Assembly: GCA_012036325.1 (NCBI GenBank)
Contig: JAAUPC010000248.1
Location: 1 to 5,643, forward strand
Source: Paracoccaceae bacterium
GTDB taxonomy: Bacteria; Pseudomonadota; Alphaproteobacteria; Rhodobacterales; Rhodobacteraceae
DNA length: 5,643 nucleotides
Direction of reading: 5' to 3'
Position 1 is the first letter of the stretch. Every line of letters begins with the position of its first letter. The notes beneath the pieces were generated by a model. The model was given only the letters and a program-made list of their open reading frames with translations, had not been told where the DNA came from and made no database searches. The translations under genes were made by a program, and so were the position numbers. Positions 1-5,643 of this stretch are shown piece after piece.

Positions 1-40
1 GAGGGGAGCCGCCCGGCCGCGCCCTTATGCAGAACGGCCA

Positions 41-92
41 CCATCCCGCGCCCCCCTCCCCCCGCGTGGGGGGAGGGATGGGGTGGGGGGGG
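41..92 (+). promoter_or_regulatory. G/C-rich hairpin and G-run cluster upstream of potC
   Basis: Positions 54-63 and 68-77 form a perfect 10-bp G/C stem with a 4-base loop (64-67). The sequence at 41-47 is also complementary to 75-81, so two pairings compete for 75-77. The right arm runs into further G-runs (68-73, 75-77, 80-83, 85-92). No T-run follows, so it is not a classic terminator. It lies 45-70 bases before the potC start and could act in mRNA processing, stability or attenuation between an upstream gene and potC; that role is inference. None of the three + frames has a stop between 1 and 123, so an upstream gene could in principle end at the TGA at 124-126, but the translation here looks non-coding. 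Confidence 0.5.
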
Positions 93-110
93 CACCCGGC
101 TTGTCCATCC

Positions 111-117
111 AGGGGGG
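111..117 (+). promoter_or_regulatory. Shine-Dalgarno site for potC
   Basis: A purine run, AGGGGGG, sits 5 bases before the ATG at 123. It decides the start: the in-frame ATG at 27 has no comparable site and would add 32 low-complexity residues read from the G/C hairpin. Confidence 0.6.
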
Positions 118-122
118 CGCAC

Positions 123-944
123 ATGAAGGGCGTCCGCCACTACCCCGGCTTCCTGCCCCTGACGATCCTCTGCCTGATCGTCCTTTACGCCCCCCTCGCC
201 GTCGTCGCGGTCTACAGCTTCAACGGCTCGGCCTCGATCACCGAATGGGGCGGCTTTTCGGTCCGCTGGTACGCTGATGTCTTCACCGGGCCTGAGGCCG
301 CGCGCTTCCGCCAGGCCGCCTGGAACTCCCTCACCATCGCGCTGATCGCTGCCACTACCGCCACCGCAATCGCCACCGCAGCCGCCCTCGCCCTGCTGCG
401 CGCGGGGCCGTTCCGTGGCCGTCAGGCAAGTTTCGCGCTCATCAACCTGCCCCTCATGGTGCCCGAGATTGTCATCGCCGTCGCGACCCTGATCTTCTTC
501 TCCACCATCGGCCTCACCACCGGCTACCTGACCATCCTTCTGGCCCATATCACCTTCTGCATCCCCTTCGCCTACCTGCCCATCGCCGCCCGGCTTGAGG
601 GGGTGGAGGGCACCTACGAACAGGCCGCCCGCGACCTTTACGCCACCCGCGCCCAGGCCTTTCGCCTGATCCTCCTGCCGCTTCTGATGCCGGGGGTGAT
701 CTCGGGCTGGCTGCTGGCCTTCATCATCAGCCTTGACGATTTCATCATCACCAACTTCGTCAAGGGTGCCGGGATGGAGACACTCCCGACCGCCATCTTC
801 GGTTCCGTGAAACAGGGCATCAAGCCCAACATCATGGCCATTTCCACGCTGATGCTTCTGGTCAGCGTCCTTTTCGTGACTGCCGCTTACCTTATCAACC
901 GCAAGGGCCGCCAAGCGCCCGCAACTCCAGGGAAACCCACATGA
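123..944 (+). CDS. potC: PotC-type ABC transporter permease (spermidine/putrescine class)
   Basis: A 273-residue inner-membrane permease, close to the usual length of PotC. It would form the translocation channel with a PotB-type partner and an ATPase, probably encoded upstream of the window. About six hydrophobic segments are visible, near residues 11-33, 68-92, 104-127, 135-155, 188-210 and 233-258. The cytoplasmic EAA loop that contacts the ATPase is at about 166-186 (EQAARDLYA, then ILLP); the glycine usual in this loop is Tyr173. The segment ISLDDF at 202-207 is typical of the PotC side of the pair. The start at 123 has a good Shine-Dalgarno site and gives a normal N-terminus. The stop TGA overlaps the ATG of the binding-protein gene (ATGA), so the two are probably translationally coupled. 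The family assignment is secure, but the exact substrate cannot be read from the permease. Confidence 0.9.
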   Translation: MKGVRHYPGFLPLTILCLIVLYAPLAVVAVYSFNGSASITEWGGFSVRWYADVFTGPEAARFRQAAWNSLTIALIAATTATAIATAAALALLRAGPFRGRQASFALINLPLMVPEIVIAVATLIFFSTIGLTTGYLTILLAHITFCIPFAYLPIAARLEGVEGTYEQAARDLYATRAQAFRLILLPLLMPGVISGWLLAFIISLDDFIITNFVKGAGMETLPTAIFGSVKQGIKPNIMAISTLMLLVSVLFVTAAYLINRKGRQAPATPGKPT

Positions 945-1960
945 AAAAGCTTCTCCTGACCACCGCCTTCCTCGCCTCGCCCGCCTTCGCGGAAGGGGAA
1001 CTGAAGGTCTACCACTGGTTCGAATACATCCCGCAAGAGCTTGTGGACAAGTTCCAGGCTGAGACCGGGATCACCGTCACCATCGACACCTATGACAGCA
1101 ACGAAGCGATGCTCGCGTCGCTCAAGGCTGGCAAGATGGGCCAGTACGACGTGGCCGTCCCCGCCGATTTCATGGTCGGTATCATGGCCGCCGATGGCAT
1201 GCTCGACAGCTACACGCCCGAGGAGATGCCCAACCACACCAACATCGCGCCGCAATGGATGGACGTGCCCTTCGACCCCGCCCGCACCCATTCCATCCCC
1301 TACCAGTGGGGCTCCACCTCCTTTGCCGTGAACCGGGATGTCTATGCGGGCGACATCTCCTCGCTTGCCATCCTGTTTGACCCGCCGGCCGAGCTGCAGG
1401 GCAAGATCAACGTCCTCGACAGCCAGAATGAGGTGCTGATCCTTGGCTCGCTTTACCTTGGCATCCCGCAATGCACCCAAGACCGGGCGCAGCTGAAGGC
1501 CCTGAACGACATGCTTCTGAACGCCAAGCAGCATTGGGCCAGCTTCGGCTCGGACATCGCCAAGGACGTGCTCGTCAGCGGCGATGCGGCGGCAGGCATG
1601 ATCTACAACGGCTTTTCCGCCAAGGCCCGGGCTGAGGGCGCGAATGTGGAATATTCCTACCCCAAGGAAGGCCACGTCCTCTGGATGGACAACATGGTCC
1701 TCCTGAAAGACGCGCCGAACCGCGACAACGCGTTGAAGTTCATGAACTTCCTGCTTGAACCAGAAAATGCCGCCGCCGTCACCAACTACGCCGCCTATAC
1801 CTCGGGCGTGACGGGGGTGGAGCCGTTCCTGGATGACGCAATCAAGAACAGCCCGGAAAACAACCCTCCCGCAGGCATCACACCCGGCGTCTTCGCCCAG
1901 GCCTGCGACCAGGCAACGCAAGAGCTTTACGACGCGATCTGGACCAACCTGAAAAAGTAA
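941..1960 (+). CDS. PotD/PotF-type periplasmic substrate-binding protein
   Basis: A 339-residue extracellular solute-binding protein of the spermidine/putrescine class. A short signal peptide is visible (KK, hydrophobic 4-13, AFA then Glu18), so the mature protein is periplasmic. Family landmarks are the N-terminal strand and WFEY at 26-29, the YDSNE segment at 51-55, SIPYQWG at 118-124, Asp160 and Glu164 in the hinge-side segment, YNG at 222-224, and PKEG...WMD at 241-250. From remembered PotD structures, Trp26, Glu28, Tyr29, Glu164, Trp248 and Asp250 line the amine site. The residue matching the PotD Asp168 appears to be Ser161, which is nearer to PotF, where that site is also not acidic. 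Two cysteines, 178 and in QACDQ near the C-terminus, could form a disulfide. The start follows AGGGA at 929-933 with 7-base spacing. Polyamine or a related cationic amine is the best guess; PotD versus PotF cannot be separated. Confidence 0.92.
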   Translation: MKKLLLTTAFLASPAFAEGELKVYHWFEYIPQELVDKFQAETGITVTIDTYDSNEAMLASLKAGKMGQYDVAVPADFMVGIMAADGMLDSYTPEEMPNHTNIAPQWMDVPFDPARTHSIPYQWGSTSFAVNRDVYAGDISSLAILFDPPAELQGKINVLDSQNEVLILGSLYLGIPQCTQDRAQLKALNDMLLNAKQHWASFGSDIAKDVLVSGDAAAGMIYNGFSAKARAEGANVEYSYPKEGHVLWMDNMVLLKDAPNRDNALKFMNFLLEPENAAAVTNYAAYTSGVTGVEPFLDDAIKNSPENNPPAGITPGVFAQACDQATQELYDAIWTNLKK

Positions 1961-1967
1961 GCGCCAA

Positions 1968-1999
1968 AGTGGGGGGCCGTTCATACCCGGCCCCCCATT
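1968..1999 (+). terminator. Hairpin after the binding-protein gene, terminator-like
   Basis: Starting 9 bases after the stop of the binding-protein gene, 1970-1979 (TGGGGGGCCG) pairs perfectly with 1988-1997 (CGGCCCCCCA) around an 8-base loop; a G-T and an A-T pair extend the base. The stem is very stable, but the following bases (ATTCATCTG) are only weakly T-rich. It may be a terminator or a 3' stabilising element that lowers expression of the downstream genes relative to the binding protein. Confidence 0.55.
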
Positions 2000-2017
2000 C
2001 ATCTGTCCACAAGTATC

Positions 2018-2046
2018 CCGGGGGGTCCGGGGGGCTGGCCCCCCGG
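2018..2046 (+). promoter_or_regulatory. Second G/C stem-loop reaching the C-N hydrolase start region
   Basis: CCGGGGGG at 2027-2034 pairs with CCCCCCGG at 2039-2046 around a 4-base loop. The same CCGGGGGG also occurs at 2018-2025, so two alternative stems can form with the same right arm. The stem ends 8 bases before the ATG at 2055, and the only G-rich stretch that could act as a ribosome site lies inside it. This could limit initiation of the hydrolase gene; that is inference. Bases 2006-2025 also resemble the element at 4907-4930. Confidence 0.45.
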
Positions 2047-2054
2047 TGCAACGC

Positions 2055-2810
2055 ATGAAACTCGCACTCTGGCAGGGCACCTCACCCGCGCAAGACCTGG
2101 AAGCCGCACTCACCCAGGCCGAAGCAGCCCTCAAGGCCGCCGCCGCGATGGGTGCCTCTGCCTTGGTCCTGCCCGAAGTCTGGCTGCAGGGCTACAATCA
2201 GCCTGACATTCCCGCCCGCGCGCTCCCCCTCGACAGCCCGCCGATGCACCGCCTGGCCAAGGCCGCAAAGACCGCGCAAACCGCCCTCGTCACCGGCTAT
2301 GCCGAACGCGACGGCGACACTGTTCACAACTCCGCCGTCTGCTTTGGCCCCGACGGCGCGCTTCTCTGCACCTACCGCAAGGTCCAGCTGTACGGCCCGC
2401 GGGAACGCGCGCTTTATACCCCCGGTGACAGCCTGCCCACCTTCAGCCTGGGATCAGAAACCGCAGCAATCCTGATATGTTACGACATAGAATTCGCGCC
2501 CCACATCAAGTTGCTCGCCGACCGTGGCGTGACCGTGATCCTGGCCCCCACAGCCAACATGCAACCCTTCACCCATGTCGTCCGCCACACCGTCCCCGCC
2601 ATGGCCGCGAACCACGCCGTCAGCATCGCCTATGCCAACTATTGCGGGGCCGAGGGTGACCTGGCTTACGTCGGTCACTCCCTCATCGCCGGTCCGCATG
2701 GCGAGATTCTGGCGCAAGCCGGTGACACCCCCGCGCTCCTCATCGCCGAACTCCCGCCCCGCGACCCCTACCGCCTGTCCACCCAATCCGCCGACCTGAG
2801 GCAGTTTTAG
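2055..2810 (+). CDS. Nitrilase-superfamily carbon-nitrogen hydrolase
   Basis: A 251-residue cytoplasmic hydrolase of the CN_hydrolase family, which cleaves amide, carbamoyl or nitrile C-N bonds through a Glu-Lys-Cys triad. All three are present: Glu41 in VLPEVW, Lys109 in YRKVQLYG and Cys142 in LICYDIEF; Glu117 fits the fourth conserved glutamate. APTAN at 164-168 after the nucleophile is also typical. The length fits the short single-domain amidase branch. The ATG at 2055 is preferred because the protein then opens on the family's first strand (KLALWQ); the in-frame GTG at 2046 lies within a hairpin. No strong Shine-Dalgarno site is visible. The stop TAG is followed immediately by the ATG of the amine dehydrogenase gene, implying coupling. 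Context suggests release of an amine from an N-carbamoyl or N-acyl precursor, comparable to N-carbamoylputrescine amidase, but substrate cannot be assigned from sequence. Confidence 0.9.
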   Translation: MKLALWQGTSPAQDLEAALTQAEAALKAAAAMGASALVLPEVWLQGYNQPDIPARALPLDSPPMHRLAKAAKTAQTALVTGYAERDGDTVHNSAVCFGPDGALLCTYRKVQLYGPRERALYTPGDSLPTFSLGSETAAILICYDIEFAPHIKLLADRGVTVILAPTANMQPFTHVVRHTVPAMAANHAVSIAYANYCGAEGDLAYVGHSLIAGPHGEILAQAGDTPALLIAELPPRDPYRLSTQSADLRQF

Positions 2811-4888
2811 ATGCGCGACCCCCGCCACGACATCCTGTTCGAACCGCTGCGCATTGGCCCCAAGCTGGCCAAGAACCGCTTCTACCAGGTCCCGCATTGC
2901 AACGGCGGCGGCTACCGCGACCCCTCTGCCGTGACGGAGATGCGCCGCACCAAGGCCGAGGGCGGCTGGGGCGTGATCTTCACCGAACAGACCGAAATTC
3001 ACCCGACCTCGGAGATCACCCCCTTCATCGAACAGCACCTGTGGGAAGACAAGGATATCCCCGCCCTTGCCCGCATGGCCGAGGCGATGAAATCCCACGG
3101 GGCACTCGCGGGCATCCAGCTCGCTTATTCCGGCATCAACGGCCCCAACCTCTACTCCCGTGAGGTGCCCCTCGCCGTCACCGGCGGCCCGATCCTGACC
3201 TTCACCTCTGACCCCGTCCAGGCCCGCACGATGGACCGTGAGGACATCCAGGACCTGCGCCGCTGGTTCCGCAACGCCTTTCGCCGCAGCCAACAGGCGG
3301 GCTTCGACCTCATCTGCCTCTACGGCGCGCATGGCTTTGGCATCCTGCAGCACTTCCTCTCCCGCGCCACCAACCAGCGCAGAGACGCATACGGCGGCAG
3401 CCTGGAAAACCGCTCAAGGTTCCTGCGCGAGATCGTTGAAGACGCACGCGAAACCACGAAAGGCGAACTTGGCATCACCCTGCGTATGTCGCTCCACGAA
3501 GCTGGCACGCACGGTTTTTCCAACGCCGAACTCCGCGACTTCATCGCCATGCACGCAGATCTTCCCGACCTCTGGGACCTGGCCCATGGCACTTGGGAGG
3601 CTTGCTCCGGCACCTCCCGATTCACGCCCGAGGCCGCGCAAGAGGACCTCGTCAAAGGCATCAAGGACCTCACGTCCAAACCCGTCGTCGGTGTCGGCCG
3701 CTTCACCTCGCCCGACGCGATGGTGCGCCAGATCAAGGCGGGCATCCTTGACTTCATCGGTGCGGCCCGTCCCTCCATCGCCGACCCCTTCCTGCCGCTG
3801 AAAGTGCAGGAAGGCCGCTATGAAGACATCCGCGAATGCATCGGCTGCAACATCTGTGTCTCGGGCGACATGACCGGCGGGATCAGCCGCTGCACCCAGA
3901 ACACCGCTTTCATGGAAGAATGGCGCAAGGGCTGGCACCCCGACCGTGCCCGCCCCAAGGGGGCAAGCACATCCGTCCTCATCATCGGCGCAGGCCCGAC
4001 GGGGTTGGAGGCCGCCCTGCAAGCCGCCAGACGTGGCTACAAGGTCACGCTGGCCGAGGCTTCAACCACCCTCGGCGGCCGGGTGACCAAAGAACGCCAG
4101 CTTCCCGGCCTGTCAGCCTGGGGCCGCGTCGCTGACTACCGTACCGGCCAGCTTGCCCCGATGCCGAACGTGGAAATCTACCGCGACAGCCCCCTGACGC
4201 CCGACGACATCCTCGCCATGCAAGCCGACCATGTCGCCATCGCCACCGGTGCCACCTGGCGACGCGATGCCGTGGCACGCCTGCACCTCCACCCCATCCC
4301 CACCGATCCCGGCATGCCCATCTATACCCCCGATGACCTCATGGCAGGCCGCATCCCCGAAGGCCTGACCGTCACGCTTTACGATGACGATCACTTCTAC
4401 ATGGGCTCTGTCCTCGCCGAACTCCTCGTCCAGAAAGGCAACAAGGTCCACTTCGTCACCCCCGCCGCCCGCGTCGCCGAATGGACCGACAACACGCTGG
4501 AACAGGGCACGATCATGCGTCGCCTGATCGATCTGGACCTCACCTTCCACTTCAGCAAAGCGCCGGAGGCTATTGGCCCAAAAGACATAACGCTCGGCTG
4601 CACCTGGACGGCCGCCAGTCAGCCCTCGCAACCGACGCCGTGCTTTACGTCACCTCCCGCACCCCGAACGACAGCCTCTACCACCAGACCAAAGCCCTTG
4701 ACTGGCAGGCCGCCGGGACCCGATCCCTCAAGCTCATCGGCGACGCCGCCGCCCCCGGCCCCATCGCCTGGGCCACCTACGCAGGCCGCAACTGGGCCGA
4801 AACCCTCGACCAGCCCGACCAAGGCGACGCCCTCACTTTCCGCCGCGAAATCGCCGCGCTGGCCCCCGGCCAAAGCCTCCTGCCATGA
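2811..4888 (+). CDS. TMADH/histamine dehydrogenase-family amine dehydrogenase (FMN, 4Fe-4S), broken by a frameshift near 4610
   Basis: An iron-sulfur flavoprotein that would oxidatively deaminate an amine and pass electrons to an acceptor such as ETF. The N-terminal Old Yellow Enzyme-like barrel spans about 1-340. Cys30 in FYQVPHC matches the cysteine that carries covalent 6-S-cysteinyl FMN in trimethylamine dehydrogenase; Tyr171 and His174 match its Tyr169 and His172. Cys343, 346, 349 and 361 have the C-x2-C-x2-C-x11-C spacing of the 4Fe-4S site. A Rossmann motif GAGPTG lies at 393-398, and a second nucleotide-fold region begins near 521. After Thr600 (codon 4608-4610) the starting frame runs into proline-rich nonsense, while the frame beginning at 4610 gives a proper family C-terminus (GRQ..., LIGDAAAPGPIAWATYAGR) ending at 4886-4888. 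Restoring one base gives 692 residues, close to histamine dehydrogenase. GAGG at 2798-2801 is the likely ribosome site. Confidence 0.92.
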
Positions 4889-4906
4889 CCCTAGCCCTTT
4901 CACATT

Positions 4907-4930
4907 TGCCCAAATATCCCCGCCGGAGGC
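4907..4930 (+). repeat. Intergenic element resembling a Rhodobacterales dispersed repeat
   Basis: The core CCAAATATCCCCGCCGGAGG, starting at 4910, lies 22 bases after the dehydrogenase stop. A similar core, CCACAAGTATCCCGGGGGGT, occurs at 2007-2026, just before the C-N hydrolase gene. I recall close variants of this motif at many gene ends in Rhodobacterales genomes, but cannot confirm that here. It holds the short CCGCCGG near-palindrome and may be part of a transcription-end signal. Confidence 0.4.
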
Positions 4931-4941
4931 ACCCGCCCGAA

Positions 4942-4968
4942 CGTTTCTGCGTCCTTCACGCAGAAACG
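4942..4968 (+). terminator. 11-bp perfect inverted repeat between dehydrogenase and Rid genes
   Basis: CGTTTCTGCGT at 4942-4952 is the exact reverse complement of 4958-4968, with a 5-base loop CCTTC. It is the strongest symmetric structure in the 147-base gap. No T-run follows on the + strand; on the - strand the stem would be followed by CGCGTCT-like sequence read toward TTTT at 4974-4977 reversed. It could be a terminator, an mRNA-processing hairpin or an operator. Its placement means the Rid and DUF1028 genes may be expressed apart from the upstream genes. A second near-palindrome, GGAACGCGCTCC, follows at 4990-5001. Confidence 0.45.
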
Positions 4969-5035
4969 CGAGACAAAAGGTCTTCGCGCGGAACGCGCTC
5001 CATTCCGTAACCGCCCCAACCCACTGGACCCGACG

Positions 5036-5458
5036 ATGACCCATTTCCGCCACCGCAAGTTCAACACGAAAGACACCTACCCTGAACAGAAGCTCGACAA
5101 TGACCTCGCCCAGGCCGTCGTGGCGCGGGGCCGTATCGTGTTCCTGCGCGGCCAGTGTCCGCAGGACCTTGATACCGCCGCCGACATCGGCAGCCATGAC
5201 CCGGTGGAACAGACCCACAAGGTAATGCAGAACATCCGCCAACTGCTCACGGAGGTTGGCGGCGACATGAGCCACCTGTGCAAGGTCGTGGTCTACCTGA
5301 CCGACGTCCGCCACCGCGAGGCGGTCTACCGCACGATGGGGGAGTATATCAAAGGTGTGCATCCGGTTTCCACCGGGGTGGTCGTCACCGCGCTGGCCCG
5401 GCCAAGCTGGCTTGTGGAAATCGACGGGACCGCCGTGATCCCGGACGACGGCAAATGA
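5036..5458 (+). CDS. Rid family (YjgF/YER057c/UK114) protein lacking the canonical arginine
   Basis: A 140-residue single-domain protein, near the usual Rid length of about 130. Rid landmarks are FLRGQCPQD at 36-44, the helix with QTHKVMQNIRQLL at 59-71, KVVVYLTD at 83-90 and LVEIDGTAVI at 126-135. The family forms trimers whose subunit clefts hydrolyse reactive imines or enamines. In RidA the cleft arginine follows Pro-Ala; here the matching site is HPVSTG, with Ser112 in place of arginine. Glu128 may match the conserved glutamate. It therefore belongs with Rid subgroups without proven imine deaminase activity. The weak Shine-Dalgarno TGGA is at 5025-5028. Its TGA overlaps the ATG of the DUF1028 gene by ATGA. 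Imine clean-up downstream of the amine dehydrogenase is a fair guess, but the lost arginine argues for caution. Confidence 0.88.
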   Translation: MTHFRHRKFNTKDTYPEQKLDNDLAQAVVARGRIVFLRGQCPQDLDTAADIGSHDPVEQTHKVMQNIRQLLTEVGGDMSHLCKVVVYLTDVRHREAVYRTMGEYIKGVHPVSTGVVVTALARPSWLVEIDGTAVIPDDGK

Positions 5459-5643
5459 CCTTCTCCATCGTCGCCCGCTGCGCCAAGACCGGCCAATTCG
5501 GCATGGCCATCTCCTCCTCCTCCCCCGCCGTCGCCGCCCGCTGCGCCCACGTCCGGGCAAAAGTGGGCGCGGTGGCAAGTCAGAACATCACCGATCCCGC
5601 GCTTGGTCCGTTGGTTCTGGATCAGCTGGAAGCCGGGCTTCCC
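5455..5643 (+). CDS. DUF1028 family protein, N-terminal part (cut by window end)
   Basis: The first 63 codons are open to the window end, with no stop. The N-terminus MTFSIVAR, then TGQFGMAISSSSPAV at 12-26 and VGAVASQNITDPALGP at 37-52, matches the DUF1028 pattern (in family members a similar strand, then AVAS, then GAVATQ...YG). DUF1028 proteins are thought to have an Ntn-hydrolase-like fold; if so, Thr2, exposed after removal of Met1, would be the candidate nucleophile, which is inference. The family's reaction is not known to me. The gene starts at the ATGA overlap with the Rid gene, so the two are almost certainly co-translated and probably act on the same pathway. A C-terminal half would be expected beyond the window. 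Confidence 0.85.
   Translation, partial: MTFSIVARCAKTGQFGMAISSSSPAVAARCAHVRAKVGAVASQNITDPALGPLVLDQLEAGLP

Noticed and set aside
27..122. Longer potC start at ATG 27
   Set aside because: The added 32 residues are translated from the G/C hairpin, and no ribosome site precedes it; the 123 start has a good site and a family-like N-terminus.
2046..2054. GTG start for the C-N hydrolase
   Set aside because: It lies at the edge of the hairpin stem without a ribosome site and adds only three residues before the first conserved strand.
887..2134. Long antisense open frame, 415 residues on the - strand
   Set aside because: It lies wholly across the binding-protein gene and its flanks, has no recognisable domain, and is expected from high third-position GC.
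2454..3353. Antisense open frame of 299 residues
   Set aside because: It mirrors the hydrolase and dehydrogenase genes, with no family resemblance.
4481..4888. A separate 135-residue gene starting at ATG 4481
   Set aside because: Its first ~43 residues are an out-of-frame reading of the dehydrogenase; only the part from 4610 is meaningful, and that belongs to the dehydrogenase C-terminus.
2811..5039. A 742-residue reading of the dehydrogenase gene ending in an ATGA overlap with the Rid gene
   Set aside because: Beyond residue 600 this frame gives proline/serine-rich sequence and passes through the intergenic repeat and hairpin, while the other frame carries the family C-terminus. The overlap with the Rid start is a side effect of that start being ATGACC.
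4619..5578. Antisense open frame of 319 residues
   Set aside because: It covers the dehydrogenase end, the gap, Rid and DUF1028; it is Gly/Arg-rich without motifs, a mirror of real + strand coding.
1..5643. CRISPR array, tRNA, rRNA, insertion sequence or phage genes
   Set aside because: No regularly spaced repeats, no tRNA-like cloverleaf, no rRNA sequence and no transposase or integrase motif were seen.

Overview
This window is GC-rich and gene-dense, with all recognisable genes on the + strand. Base composition, the G/C-run intergenic hairpins and the protein families suggest an alphaproteobacterium, most likely of the Rhodobacterales; this placement is inferred from composition and pattern, not from a marker gene.

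Layout: (1) 1-122 holds no gene I can name. It contains a strong G/C hairpin and a G-run cluster just before a Shine-Dalgarno site. (2) 123-944 encodes an inner-membrane permease of the PotC type, the second permease of a spermidine/putrescine-class ABC importer. (3) 941-1960 overlaps it by ATGA and encodes the secreted PotD/PotF-type substrate-binding protein. (4) 1961-2054 carries a terminator-like hairpin and a second G/C stem that reaches the next start region. (5) 2055-2810 encodes a nitrilase-superfamily C-N hydrolase with an intact Glu-Lys-Cys triad. (6) 2811-4888 starts directly at the previous stop codon and encodes a TMADH/histamine dehydrogenase-type iron-sulfur flavoprotein. Its frame is broken by one missing base near 4610, after which the correct C-terminus continues in another frame. 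(7) 4889-5035 is intergenic, with a repeat-like element and an 11-bp inverted repeat. (8) 5036-5458 encodes a Rid-family protein without the canonical arginine. (9) 5455 to the window end is the start of a DUF1028 protein, again with an ATGA overlap.

Taken together this looks like one amine uptake-and-breakdown unit. A polyamine-class ABC system would import the substrate, the C-N hydrolase could release an amine from an amide or carbamoyl derivative, the flavoprotein would oxidatively deaminate it, and the Rid protein could deal with imine or enamine by-products. The role of DUF1028 is unknown. Pocket residues of the dehydrogenase (Gln60 and Asp353 in place of the TMADH Tyr60 and Trp355) point away from trimethylamine and toward a primary amine or diamine such as histamine, agmatine or putrescine. 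The main caveats are that this pathway is inferred from families and order, that comparisons to TMADH, HADH and PotD rely on remembered sequences, and that the frameshift may be real or a sequencing error.
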